This document shows positions 7,363 to 14,438 of a stretch of DNA of 14,438 nucleotides, in pieces. The number at the start of each line of letters is the position of its first letter. Position 1 is the first letter of the stretch. The notes below the pieces were generated by a model, which ran no database searches, was not told the DNA's origin, and saw nothing but the letters and a program-made list of their open reading frames with translations. The stretch spans positions 1 to 14,438 of the forward strand of contig CALKMQ010000135.1 of NCBI GenBank assembly GCA_938092125.1, in the 5' to 3' direction. Made by a program: the position numbers and the translations under genes. The DNA comes from an uncultured bacterium. Its GTDB lineage: Bacteria; Fidelibacterota; Marinisomatia; Marinisomatales; UBA1611.

Positions 7363-8495
7363 TACATGCCTTTTTTTAATTTCATGTCATTAAGCCAACT
7401 ATTAGACCAAGCATCAAATTCACCCAATTGAATAGTTTCTTGTATTTTTTTTGTTAATGAAATATAGTAAGAGATGTTTAAGGTCGAGGCAATGCGTAAT
7501 CCTAATATCTCCTTAACATTAAAAAGGTGCCTTACATATGACTTTGTAAACATGCGTCCGTAGGCATGTGTACTATTTTCATCAATTGCCGAATGGTCAT
7601 TTTTATATTTTCCATTTGTTATGTTGACTGTTCCATCAGATGTAAATATTTGACCATTGCGGCCATTCCTTGTCGGCATTACGCAATCAAACATATCCAC
7701 ACCTAACCTGATCGCTCTTACAATGTCTGTAGGTTTTCCAACACCCATTAAATACCGAGGCCTATCTTTAGGAAGCAACGAATCACAAAAGTCAATTGTG
7801 TCAAACATCGCGTTTTTTTCCTCTCCTACAGCTAGCCCTCCAATTGCGATACCCGAATCTGCTTGTTCGACTAACCCTTCAATACTTATTCTTCTCATTT
7901 CCTCATCCACTCCGCCTTGAATTATGGGAAATAGAGTTTGATCGTGACTGTATAAGCTAGCATTATTTCTCAAATATATTTTACACCTCTTAAACCAATC
8001 GCTCGTTCTTTTTACAGCTTTGATTACTTCTTTCTTATCTGCTTTCCCTGGAGGACAATGATCAAAGGCCATAATTATATCTGAACCTAAAAAACGCTGA
8101 ATTTCCATAGATTTTTCTGGTGTCAAATTATGAGAACTACCATCTAAGTGGGACTGAAACTCAACACCCTCATCTGTTATTTTGTTTAAGTTGGCTAATG
8201 AAAAAACTTGGAATCCACCACTATCCGTTAACATCGGTTTTGTCCAGTTTGAAAATGTATGAAGACCGCCTGCTTCGTGAATAATATCAGTCCCCGGTCT
8301 TAAATAAAGATGGTACGTATTTCCAAGGATGATGTCTGCGCCTAAACCTTCTAATTCATGAGGAGAAAATGTTTTAACAGCTCCAAGGGTTCCAACTGGC
8401 ATAAACACAGGGGTCTGAATATTGCCATGATCTGTTGTGATTACACCTGTTCTAGCGGATGTTTTTTTGTCAAAATGGGTTATTGAATATTTCAA
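7362..8495 (-). CDS. tgt: Queuine/preQ1 tRNA-ribosyltransferase with altered zinc site
   Basis: Tgt swaps guanine 34 of Asp, Asn, His and Tyr tRNAs for the queuosine precursor preQ1. The 377 residues span the full family length. Catalytic Asp91 is in MLTDSGGFQVFSL and nucleophile Asp270 in VDMFDCVMPTRNG; the GGLAVGE and MGVGKPTDIV substrate and barrel motifs are present. The usual C-terminal zinc site, CxCxxC followed by His, is not intact: the aligned positions are Ser308, His310 and Gly313, with only His323 kept (bases 7574-7527). The following HLFNVKEILGLRIAS segment still aligns, so this is substitution, not truncation. The TTG start overlaps the radA stop as TTGA; MKYSITHFDKKTSARTG matches the expected N terminus. 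Queuosine synthesis genes are not in the window. Confidence 0.95.
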   Translation of the reverse strand: MKYSITHFDKKTSARTGVITTDHGNIQTPVFMPVGTLGAVKTFSPHELEGLGADIILGNTYHLYLRPGTDIIHEAGGLHTFSNWTKPMLTDSGGFQVFSLANLNKITDEGVEFQSHLDGSSHNLTPEKSMEIQRFLGSDIIMAFDHCPPGKADKKEVIKAVKRTSDWFKRCKIYLRNNASLYSHDQTLFPIIQGGVDEEMRRISIEGLVEQADSGIAIGGLAVGEEKNAMFDTIDFCDSLLPKDRPRYLMGVGKPTDIVRAIRLGVDMFDCVMPTRNGRNGQIFTSDGTVNITNGKYKNDHSAIDENSTHAYGRMFTKSYVRHLFNVKEILGLRIASTLNISYYISLTKKIQETIQLGEFDAWSNSWLNDMKLKKGM

Positions 8496-9847
8496 AATAA
8501 TATGTCGAAAGCTTGCCTAACCGTGTCAACCGGATAAATCTTTAGATTATGTTTTTCTAATTTCCCATTCATACTCGCCGATGGAACTACGGCACCACTA
8601 AAACCTAGAGCTGAAACTTCAGCTAATCTATGCCCTAACCGACTGATTGACCTAATTTCGCCTGCTAAACCAATTTCTCCAACGAAAACGATTGTTTCAT
8701 CAATTGATTTATCCATAAAACTTGAAGCTATTGCACATAAAATTGACAAGTCAGCTGCTGGGTCATCTACTTTTAGGCCTCCAACTAAATTGATAAAAAC
8801 GTCTTTGACACCCATAACTAGCTCCATTCTTTTTTCTAAAACTGCTAAGAGCATGGATAGTCTTCTTAAATCAAAACCATTTACATTTCTTTGAGGTGTC
8901 CCAAAATTAGCCGTGGAAACCAATGCTTGAACTTCAATTAATATAGGTCTAGTGCCTTCTAAAGACGGATAAATACAAGTTCCTGGTATGTTTTTACTCC
9001 TTTCTGACAAAAACATTTCAGATGGGTTTGAAACCTCATTAAGACCATCTTCATTCATATGAAAAATGCCTACCTCATTCGTAGCTCCAAATCGATTCTT
9101 TGCAGATCTTAAAATTCTGTGTTCGTATCTATCGTCCCCTTCTAGATAAAGTACAGTATCTACCATATGTTCTAACATTTTTGGCCCAGCAATAGTCCCT
9201 TCCTTAGTAACATGCCCAATAATCATTATTATAACATTATTTTGTTTACTGACTTCTAAAAATTTTTGTCCACAATCTCTGATTTGGCTTGGGGACCCTG
9301 GAAGAGAGTCTAAATTTGAATTTACAATAGTTTGGATTGAATCTATGATGACCATAGCTGGTGAAATTCTATCTATGTGCATAAGGATTCCATTTAAATC
9401 ATTCTCACTGGATAGATGAAGGTTATCAGGCTTAACGCTTATTCTCTTTGCTCTAATAGCAACCTGCTCTTCACTTTCTTCTGCAGAGACATATAAAATT
9501 GGTTTGTTAACACCAGAACAAATATGTAATGCTAATGTTGACTTACCTACTCCAGGGCTTCCACCTAATAGAAGTAATGACCCAGGCAAAAGGCCTCCCC
9601 CAAGCACCCTGTCGGCTTCTGTCATGCTAGTAGTTATTCTTTCTCCAGGGTCAGATTCTAAAATATCATTGAGAGCCTTATAATCCCGGTAATCAACCTT
9701 AGATCTTTTTATATTTTTATTGCCTAAGACTTTAAACTCGGAAAGTGTACCCCACTCTTTACAGCTAGGGCATTGCCCATTCCACTTGGCAAAGTCATCG
9801 CCACAAGCAGAGCATAAAAAATTTATTTTGTTTTTTTTATTCGCCAT
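8492..9847 (-). CDS. radA: DNA repair protein RadA
   Basis: RadA is a RecA-like ATPase that promotes branch migration during recombinational repair. The 451 residues hold the full architecture. A four-cysteine zinc finger sits at Cys12, Cys15, Cys26 and Cys29. Walker A GGSPGVGKST lies at 95-104 and Walker B VIIDSIQT around 166-173. The RadA-specific KNRFG motif is at 250-254. The C-terminal Lon-like domain includes FVGEIGLAGEIRSI. It starts with ATG at 9847, 50 bases after the upstream peptidase/barrel gene; no purine-rich ribosome binding site precedes it. Its TGA stop overlaps the tgt TTG start by 4 bases. Position second in a run of linked genes suggests constitutive housekeeping expression; no LexA-type box was recognised. 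Confidence 0.97.
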   Translation of the reverse strand: MANKKNKINFLCSACGDDFAKWNGQCPSCKEWGTLSEFKVLGNKNIKRSKVDYRDYKALNDILESDPGERITTSMTEADRVLGGGLLPGSLLLLGGSPGVGKSTLALHICSGVNKPILYVSAEESEEQVAIRAKRISVKPDNLHLSSENDLNGILMHIDRISPAMVIIDSIQTIVNSNLDSLPGSPSQIRDCGQKFLEVSKQNNVIIMIIGHVTKEGTIAGPKMLEHMVDTVLYLEGDDRYEHRILRSAKNRFGATNEVGIFHMNEDGLNEVSNPSEMFLSERSKNIPGTCIYPSLEGTRPILIEVQALVSTANFGTPQRNVNGFDLRRLSMLLAVLEKRMELVMGVKDVFINLVGGLKVDDPAADLSILCAIASSFMDKSIDETIVFVGEIGLAGEIRSISRLGHRLAEVSALGFSGAVVPSASMNGKLEKHNLKIYPVDTVRQAFDILF

Positions 9848-9897
9848 AGAAGTAGGAGAAGTTGGTTTCTATGGGTGATGGAATCAAGGCAGATATT

Positions 9898-12800
9898 CTA
9901 CCAATCAGGGCCCAAGGACAGATACCATTGTGGCTTTGAATAGCCGCTTGGGTTCTTATCCCAAGCAGATTCAACTCTCAATAAAAAATATCCTAAATTA
10001 ACCTTTACGCCTAATCCAGATGTAACCACCCAAGGAGAAAATTTTGCTGTGTCATTTGAACCATATCTTTCTGGCCAACTATTTGAAGAAAACTCCTTAG
10101 ACGAATCCCAGGCTGCCCCAACATCAACAAATGCATGGCCTCTAATATTTCCAAACACAACTTTTAGGGGAAATCCTAAAGCAAGATAGTTAATAAATGG
10201 AAACCTTACCTCAAAATTAAAAAGTGAAGCATACGTACCAACTCTTTCTGCAAAACGAGCACCTCTCATTGGAAACGCATATTCTGTAAAGTAGACGTCA
10301 GTTATTAAGTTTGAATTTGAAGTATCTGTTAAAACACTCCTGTATGCAGAAGCATCACTGTCTCCATTTGTCGTGCCACTTTGAAAATCTGTAAGCAGGT
10401 ATGGTATTCCACCTAGAAAAAATTTCTGAGCATTTTTACCTTGGCTTCTTCCTAAAAACCCTCTCACAGCTAAAGTATAATCACGTCCAAAGCGCCAGTA
10501 TTTTCGTGCATCTACTTTTATAGTTTGAAACTTGAAATCAGTTTTCCATCCAGGACTCGCTGTAACAGAAATATTTTGTCTGTACCCATCTATTGGCCCA
10601 GTAAATCCAAAAATAGAATTATCAATGACCCAACTGGCTCGTGGTAAAATTGTAGAAAAATTAGTCGAAGACCCAGGCCTTTTTATTAATTCTTCTTGCC
10701 CAAATGTATTGATTACCCGATCTAGAATATCATAGCTAATATTATGCCATGTAAGGCCAAAGTCAATTCTTTGAAAACGACTAAATGGATGCGATATATA
10801 GGATTGCAGCCCATAATGTCTTAACCGTCCAAGTGAATAATAGCCAGCTTGAAAAAAGTCAGCATTCTGAAATCCTACAAAATAGTAATCCGTTTTATTC
10901 TTAAGATAACCATATGATAAAAAATAATCACTATCTTCAAGAGTGAGTACCATCTCTGTACCAAATTGTATTTGATGATTACCCAATATATCACTAAAAG
11001 CGAAGTAAGTCATACCGGTCGCACCAAAAACATTACTTATTTGCAAGTTTCCACTAACCATATCTAGTGTAAATCTTGTTTTATATGATTTTGGAATATG
11101 AGCACCATCGACTAAAGTGTCTTTGACAGCTATTTCTTTCTTAGGGCTCTTATCATCCAATGAATAGTTATAATTCTCATAACCCTTAGCAAATACCCAC
11201 TTTGAATATGAAGAGCTTGTATTTAAATCAATTCTTTCAATTTTATCTGTATCACGAATATCAGCTACAGATAAATCTTCTTTATCTCTTGATTTAATGA
11301 ATTGTGTAGGGGATATTTTTTTACTGCTTATACTTAATGGGTTGTTCAAACCATACAAGTCCCAACCAACTCCAGAGTACCCAGCAAAAATTATTGATTT
11401 ATCATCCTTAGAAATTGTAGGCTGTTGCAAACCTGTTAAAACGTTTGTAATTGCTATTGGATCACTAATATTATTATCAGAATCGGTATTACTATTTTTA
11501 AGGAATGAATTTTTATATAGATTATAAACACCATTGTAGTCAGAAGTATAAAAAAGTGTTCTTTCAGTATTTGCCCAAATAGGATAACTCTCGTTATCTG
11601 GAGTGTCCGTAACTCTACTGATTTCGCCACTATTTATGTTAACAACATAAATATCAGTTTGACGATAATCGTGATCTTCTATTCTCCCGCTGTATTTACC
11701 ATCTATGTAAATACCTCGATCTGAAACAAAAGCAATCTCCTCACCATTTTGATTCCAAGATGGATATGAGTCTGAAAAAACATCATTTGTAATTTTTTTA
11801 AAGTTGTCTTTTTCGAAATTGTAAATATAGATATCACTAGAGCCATTATGATTACCCGCAAATGCAATATCGTTTCCTGAGGGACTCCATGCAGCAGAAA
11901 ATACGCCGTCTATAGCAATCGCAATTTTTTTTACTTTTTTTGATTCCACATCTATTATTTGCAGTGCATCAGAAGAACCAGATTTAGTTGCAATTACTAT
12001 TTTTTCTCCATCGGGGGACCATGATATACCAGGCTGCAACCACTTAAGTTCTTCAAAATTAACAGAACGACTCCCTTGAACTAATGTTGCTTTTTTCTTA
12101 CCTGTGGCTGCATCTAAAAGGTAAACATCAAAATAACCAGACCTATCCGATAATAAGGCTACAGTACTTCCATCAGGAGAAAGAGATGGAGACACATTGT
12201 AAAAATTTCTATTTTTTTTATGATCAGTAATTTTTTCTGACATGTCTTCAAGAGGATCTCTATCGGCTATATCTGGCCAATATTCTTTTTTCAAATACTT
12301 GTGCCATTGATCCGATAATTCATCCCATTTCATCCCTAAAGCTAATTGATAACCCTTCTCAGCGCTTTGCGTTTTCTTCATTGAACGAAATATTTCTCCA
12401 ACTTTCTCTCTACCGTACTTCCCAGCAATAAAACGCCACAGGGACTGCCCGCCCTTGTATGCCATAAAATAACTTAACTCATTTACAGTCGGCATTCTTT
12501 CATGGATGGCAATATCACGCAGGACCATATCTGCTTTTGTATCCCAATTTGAACTTAAAAATTCGGCCAACCCTTCGTTCGACCATAGAGGTATCCGAAC
12601 TCTAGTTCTACTCGCCATCATATTTTGAGCTGTACCTCCATAAACCATATCATTCAACATAGCATGAACTAATTCATGATGAATAACATGTCTAAACTGC
12701 TCGAGGTCACCATCAAACGGAAAAACTATCCTATTTTTAAACAATTCGGTTACTCCACCAATGCCTTCAGACATATACTGACCAATAATATTAGTCTGCT

Positions 12801-13095
12801 GAAATTCATTGTGAGAATTATATACTAGAATAGATACACGGTTTTTCAAATCCCATGCAAGGTGAGTAGATATTTGATCGTAGGCTTCTTCAGAAACTTT
12901 TGAGGTAAACTCTGCTAAGTCCTGATTATCGCCGTAAAAATATATATCAAAATTAGGCGTTTGTATGTACGACCAATCGAAATCTCTGTATTGAACCTTA
13001 TTTTTACCAAAAGATTGTCCAAAAAGTGAACCAATTAATAAAGTAGTAACTGTTATATATTTTAATAAAGTCATTTTAGAATTAACGAAATACAT
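9898..13095 (-). CDS. Secreted HEXXH metallopeptidase / TolB-like beta-propeller / outer-membrane beta-barrel protein
   Basis: The 1065-residue protein appears to join three modules. A signal peptide (LLKYITVTTLLIGSLFG, about 10-30) leads to a peptidase domain with HEXXH at His140-Glu141-His144 and a downstream NEGLAE (Glu174 probable third zinc ligand), as in gluzincin/peptidase MA proteins. Residues about 295-590 carry PD40/TolB-type blade motifs: SPDG at 306-309, WSPDG at 359, WSPSG at 403, WNQNG at 447, WANTE at 507 and ISKDD at 561. From about 670 on, alternating hydrophobic strands and LGG/FVDVGAAWD motifs resemble Omp85/surface-antigen barrels, and the chain ends in Trp, typical of barrel C termini. 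It probably sits in the outer membrane with the propeller and peptidase in the periplasm. The start may instead be Met8 (13074), which fits the signal peptide and promoter better. The substrate is unknown. Confidence 0.8.
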   Translation of the reverse strand: MYFVNSKMTLLKYITVTTLLIGSLFGQSFGKNKVQYRDFDWSYIQTPNFDIYFYGDNQDLAEFTSKVSEEAYDQISTHLAWDLKNRVSILVYNSHNEFQQTNIIGQYMSEGIGGVTELFKNRIVFPFDGDLEQFRHVIHHELVHAMLNDMVYGGTAQNMMASRTRVRIPLWSNEGLAEFLSSNWDTKADMVLRDIAIHERMPTVNELSYFMAYKGGQSLWRFIAGKYGREKVGEIFRSMKKTQSAEKGYQLALGMKWDELSDQWHKYLKKEYWPDIADRDPLEDMSEKITDHKKNRNFYNVSPSLSPDGSTVALLSDRSGYFDVYLLDAATGKKKATLVQGSRSVNFEELKWLQPGISWSPDGEKIVIATKSGSSDALQIIDVESKKVKKIAIAIDGVFSAAWSPSGNDIAFAGNHNGSSDIYIYNFEKDNFKKITNDVFSDSYPSWNQNGEEIAFVSDRGIYIDGKYSGRIEDHDYRQTDIYVVNINSGEISRVTDTPDNESYPIWANTERTLFYTSDYNGVYNLYKNSFLKNSNTDSDNNISDPIAITNVLTGLQQPTISKDDKSIIFAGYSGVGWDLYGLNNPLSISSKKISPTQFIKSRDKEDLSVADIRDTDKIERIDLNTSSSYSKWVFAKGYENYNYSLDDKSPKKEIAVKDTLVDGAHIPKSYKTRFTLDMVSGNLQISNVFGATGMTYFAFSDILGNHQIQFGTEMVLTLEDSDYFLSYGYLKNKTDYYFVGFQNADFFQAGYYSLGRLRHYGLQSYISHPFSRFQRIDFGLTWHNISYDILDRVINTFGQEELIKRPGSSTNFSTILPRASWVIDNSIFGFTGPIDGYRQNISVTASPGWKTDFKFQTIKVDARKYWRFGRDYTLAVRGFLGRSQGKNAQKFFLGGIPYLLTDFQSGTTNGDSDASAYRSVLTDTSNSNLITDVYFTEYAFPMRGARFAERVGTYASLFNFEVRFPFINYLALGFPLKVVFGNIRGHAFVDVGAAWDSSKEFSSNSWPERYGSNDTAKFSPWVVTSGLGVKVNLGYFLLRVESAWDKNPSGYSKPQWYLSLGPDW

Positions 13096-13111
13096 TAATA
13101 GAATGTTTCAT

Positions 13112-13141
13112 ACATTAAGAAAAAATTTAAGATAATGTCAA
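13112..13141 (-). promoter_or_regulatory. Candidate promoter for the leftward gene run
   Basis: On the minus strand a perfect TTGACA (13141-13136) is followed after 18 bases by TAATGT (13117-13112), a weak -10. Transcription would begin near 13105, leaving about 10 bases before the ATG at 13095 or about 30 before the one at 13074. It lies in the 124-base divergent gap, where a promoter is expected. FCB bacteria can use different promoter sequences, so confidence is limited. Nothing else was recognised in this gap, and no convincing rightward promoter. Confidence 0.35.
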
Positions 13142-13219
13142 TATGTCCTGAAAAGTAAATTTTATTGTTAAATTTAACACTCTTATTAAAACTAAATTTA
13201 TAAAGATATTTTTTAAATC

Positions 13220-13960
13220 ATGGAATTACCAATTTATTTTATTTCAGATGTGCATTTAATGTTAAATGAATCTTCGGAAGAAGATGCTAAAAGACAATCC
13301 CTATATAGGTTTTTAAATTTTGTCAGAACGACAAGAGGCACACTTTTTTTTGTTGGTGATTTATTTGATTTTTATTTTGAATACCCTGATATGATACCTA
13401 AATCATATTTTGATTTCTATAATAAAGCATTTCAATTACGAAAAGCTGGAGTAGATTTAAGGTTTATTGCCGGAAACCATGATTATTGGGTTTTAGATTT
13501 CATGAAAGAAAAATTAATGAACCATACTTACTTTGACGATACAACTTTTTCTATTAGAGGAAAAAACTTTTATATTACCCATGGAGATGGACTCTTAAGT
13601 TGGGATTATGGATATAGAATTTTAAAAAAAATAATTCGTTCTCCATTTTTCATTTGGTGTTTTCGGTCTTTGCACCCAACTACTGCGTATAAAATTGCCA
13701 GGAAAGTCTCTCGAACAGAAAACCACCCAGAGTTACCAAATGAAATCAAGAATAAGGTAAGAACAGAACTTAAAAAACATGCTTCTAGTCACTTTGAAAA
13801 AGGATTTGACTACATGGTTTGTGGTCATTATCATCTGAATGAATTAATAGATGCAGGCAAAGGGAAACTAGCGATTCTTGGTGACTGGCAATACCAGCCA
13901 TCGTATGCAGTATTCGATGGTAAAGAATTGACACTGCACCAATGGGAAAATGATGGTTAG
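13220..13960 (+). CDS. lpxH: UDP-2,3-diacylglucosamine diphosphatase-like metallophosphoesterase
   Basis: LpxH removes UMP from UDP-2,3-diacylglucosamine to give lipid X, at the cytoplasmic face of the inner membrane, in lipid A synthesis. The 246-residue protein has every metallophosphoesterase block in order: Asp10-Val-His12 (ISDVHL), Gly46-Asp47 with Asp50 (GDLFDF), Gly85-Asn86-His87-Asp88, His121 (THGDG) and Gly202-His203-Tyr-His205. The length and the helical insert at about 125-190, which includes the RSLHP segment, match the LpxH family. Some members form a separate LpxH2-like clade, so the exact orthology is inferred. It is divergent from the peptidase/barrel gene and overlaps the following lipoprotein gene by 8 bases. 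No Shine-Dalgarno motif precedes its ATG. Confidence 0.88.
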   Translation: MELPIYFISDVHLMLNESSEEDAKRQSLYRFLNFVRTTRGTLFFVGDLFDFYFEYPDMIPKSYFDFYNKAFQLRKAGVDLRFIAGNHDYWVLDFMKEKLMNHTYFDDTTFSIRGKNFYITHGDGLLSWDYGYRILKKIIRSPFFIWCFRSLHPTTAYKIARKVSRTENHPELPNEIKNKVRTELKKHASSHFEKGFDYMVCGHYHLNELIDAGKGKLAILGDWQYQPSYAVFDGKELTLHQWENDG

Positions 13961-14438
13961 ACATTTAATAGTAATAATTTGTTGTTTTACACTTTTTCAG
14001 AGTTGTGCTACTGTTAAAAGTTTTTTTGGGAAAAAGTCAATAATAGACCCTGACGATCCAAATTTTCTCAACAATATTCAGAAACTAAGGAGTGCATATC
14101 AAGATGGAGATATTCAAGCTTTAGAAGAAATGATTCAAATTTATAATGATGATGATCAACATATAAAATCCAGAATAGAAGCCGGTAGAATGTTAGCGAA
14201 TACTCAGCATCCAATGGCCTTGAACGCTATTGCAAAAATGGTTGAAACAACAAGCGCTGTGGATTTTTCTTTCTTGAAGTCTTCAATAGAAATGCTCGCA
14301 CTATTTAGAGAAAACCCAAAAGCAAGTTTTGCAATGGTTGAGAGTATGCATATTCTTGAAGATAGAACAAACAACCTACATTTAACTATAGCTGAAAATT
14401 TGAATAAAGTGAGAACTAAAGATCAAATCCTTGTATTA
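13953..14438 (+). CDS. Lipoprotein with helical (HEAT-like) repeats, truncated by window edge
   Basis: The frame opens with ATG at 13953, overlapping the lpxH stop by 8 bases, and stays open for 162 codons to the window end. Residues 5-17 are a hydrophobic signal segment ending LFQSC, a plausible lipobox with lipidated Cys18. After a short acidic linker, residues from about 47 on are almost wholly helical in character. Repeated alanine- and leucine-rich pairs (IEAGRMLANTQHPMALNAIAKM; SSIEMLALFRENPKASFAMVESM) look like HEAT-type repeats. No enzyme motif is seen. It is probably a membrane-anchored periplasmic scaffold or adaptor, translated together with LpxH. I do not recognise a specific family, and the C-terminal part is outside the window. 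Confidence 0.7.
   Translation, partial: MVRHLIVIICCFTLFQSCATVKSFFGKKSIIDPDDPNFLNNIQKLRSAYQDGDIQALEEMIQIYNDDDQHIKSRIEAGRMLANTQHPMALNAIAKMVETTSAVDFSFLKSSIEMLALFRENPKASFAMVESMHILEDRTNNLHLTIAENLNKVRTKDQILVL

Noticed and set aside
7657..7920. Plus-strand open frame inside tgt
   Set aside because: It is antisense to conserved Tgt catalytic sequence and has low-complexity, unconvincing content.
4386..9847. Genome-wide reassignment of UGA to an amino acid
   Set aside because: TGA ends radA, the Nudix gene and the peroxiredoxin gene itself at the expected protein lengths, and no other gene here has an in-frame TGA.
10532..11527. Plus-strand open frames inside the peptidase/propeller/barrel gene
   Set aside because: They are antisense to a continuous 1065-codon frame with clear domains and have no start context or domain of their own.

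Overview
The window is AT-rich, densely coded DNA from a Gram-negative, aerobic bacterium. The outer-membrane and lipid A genes show the Gram-negative envelope. Gene starts mostly lack Shine-Dalgarno sequences, and the large protease/propeller/barrel surface protein is of a kind I associate with the FCB group. Together these suggest an FCB-type bacterium, possibly a marine Marinimicrobia (SAR406)-like lineage. That placement is inference from gene style; no rRNA or other phylogenetic marker was read.

Region 1 (1-4382, + strand) is a tyrosine/homogentisate catabolic operon. It holds the 3' part of 4-hydroxyphenylpyruvate dioxygenase (hpd), a fumarylacetoacetase-family hydrolase, homogentisate 1,2-dioxygenase (hmgA) and a flavin-reductase-fold protein, all within a few bases of each other. 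After a 42-base gap comes a short, degenerate relative of acyl-CoA synthetases. Maleylacetoacetate isomerase is not in the window.

Region 2 (4386-13095, - strand) reads right to left as six genes. They are a 1065-residue metallopeptidase/beta-propeller/outer-membrane-barrel protein, radA, tgt, a Nudix hydrolase, an LTA-synthase-like membrane sulfatase-fold enzyme and a Bcp/PrxQ peroxiredoxin. radA, tgt, nudix and the membrane enzyme are chained by 1-4 base stop/start overlaps, two of them using TTG starts. The most notable gene is the peroxiredoxin. An ordinary gene caller would see only its last 87 codons, because an in-frame TGA sits exactly at the peroxidatic cysteine. The full 151-residue gene (4386-4841) reads through as a selenoprotein, with a SECIS-like hairpin just after the TGA and a partner Cys80. 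Ordinary TGA stops in radA, nudix and the peroxiredoxin gene itself argue against global UGA reassignment.

Region 3 (13220-14438, + strand) is divergent from region 2. It contains an LpxH-like metallophosphoesterase of lipid A synthesis, overlapped by 8 bases by the start of a lipoprotein gene that runs off the window.

No tRNA, rRNA, CRISPR array, insertion sequence or integrase was seen. No intergenic gap exceeds about 125 bases.
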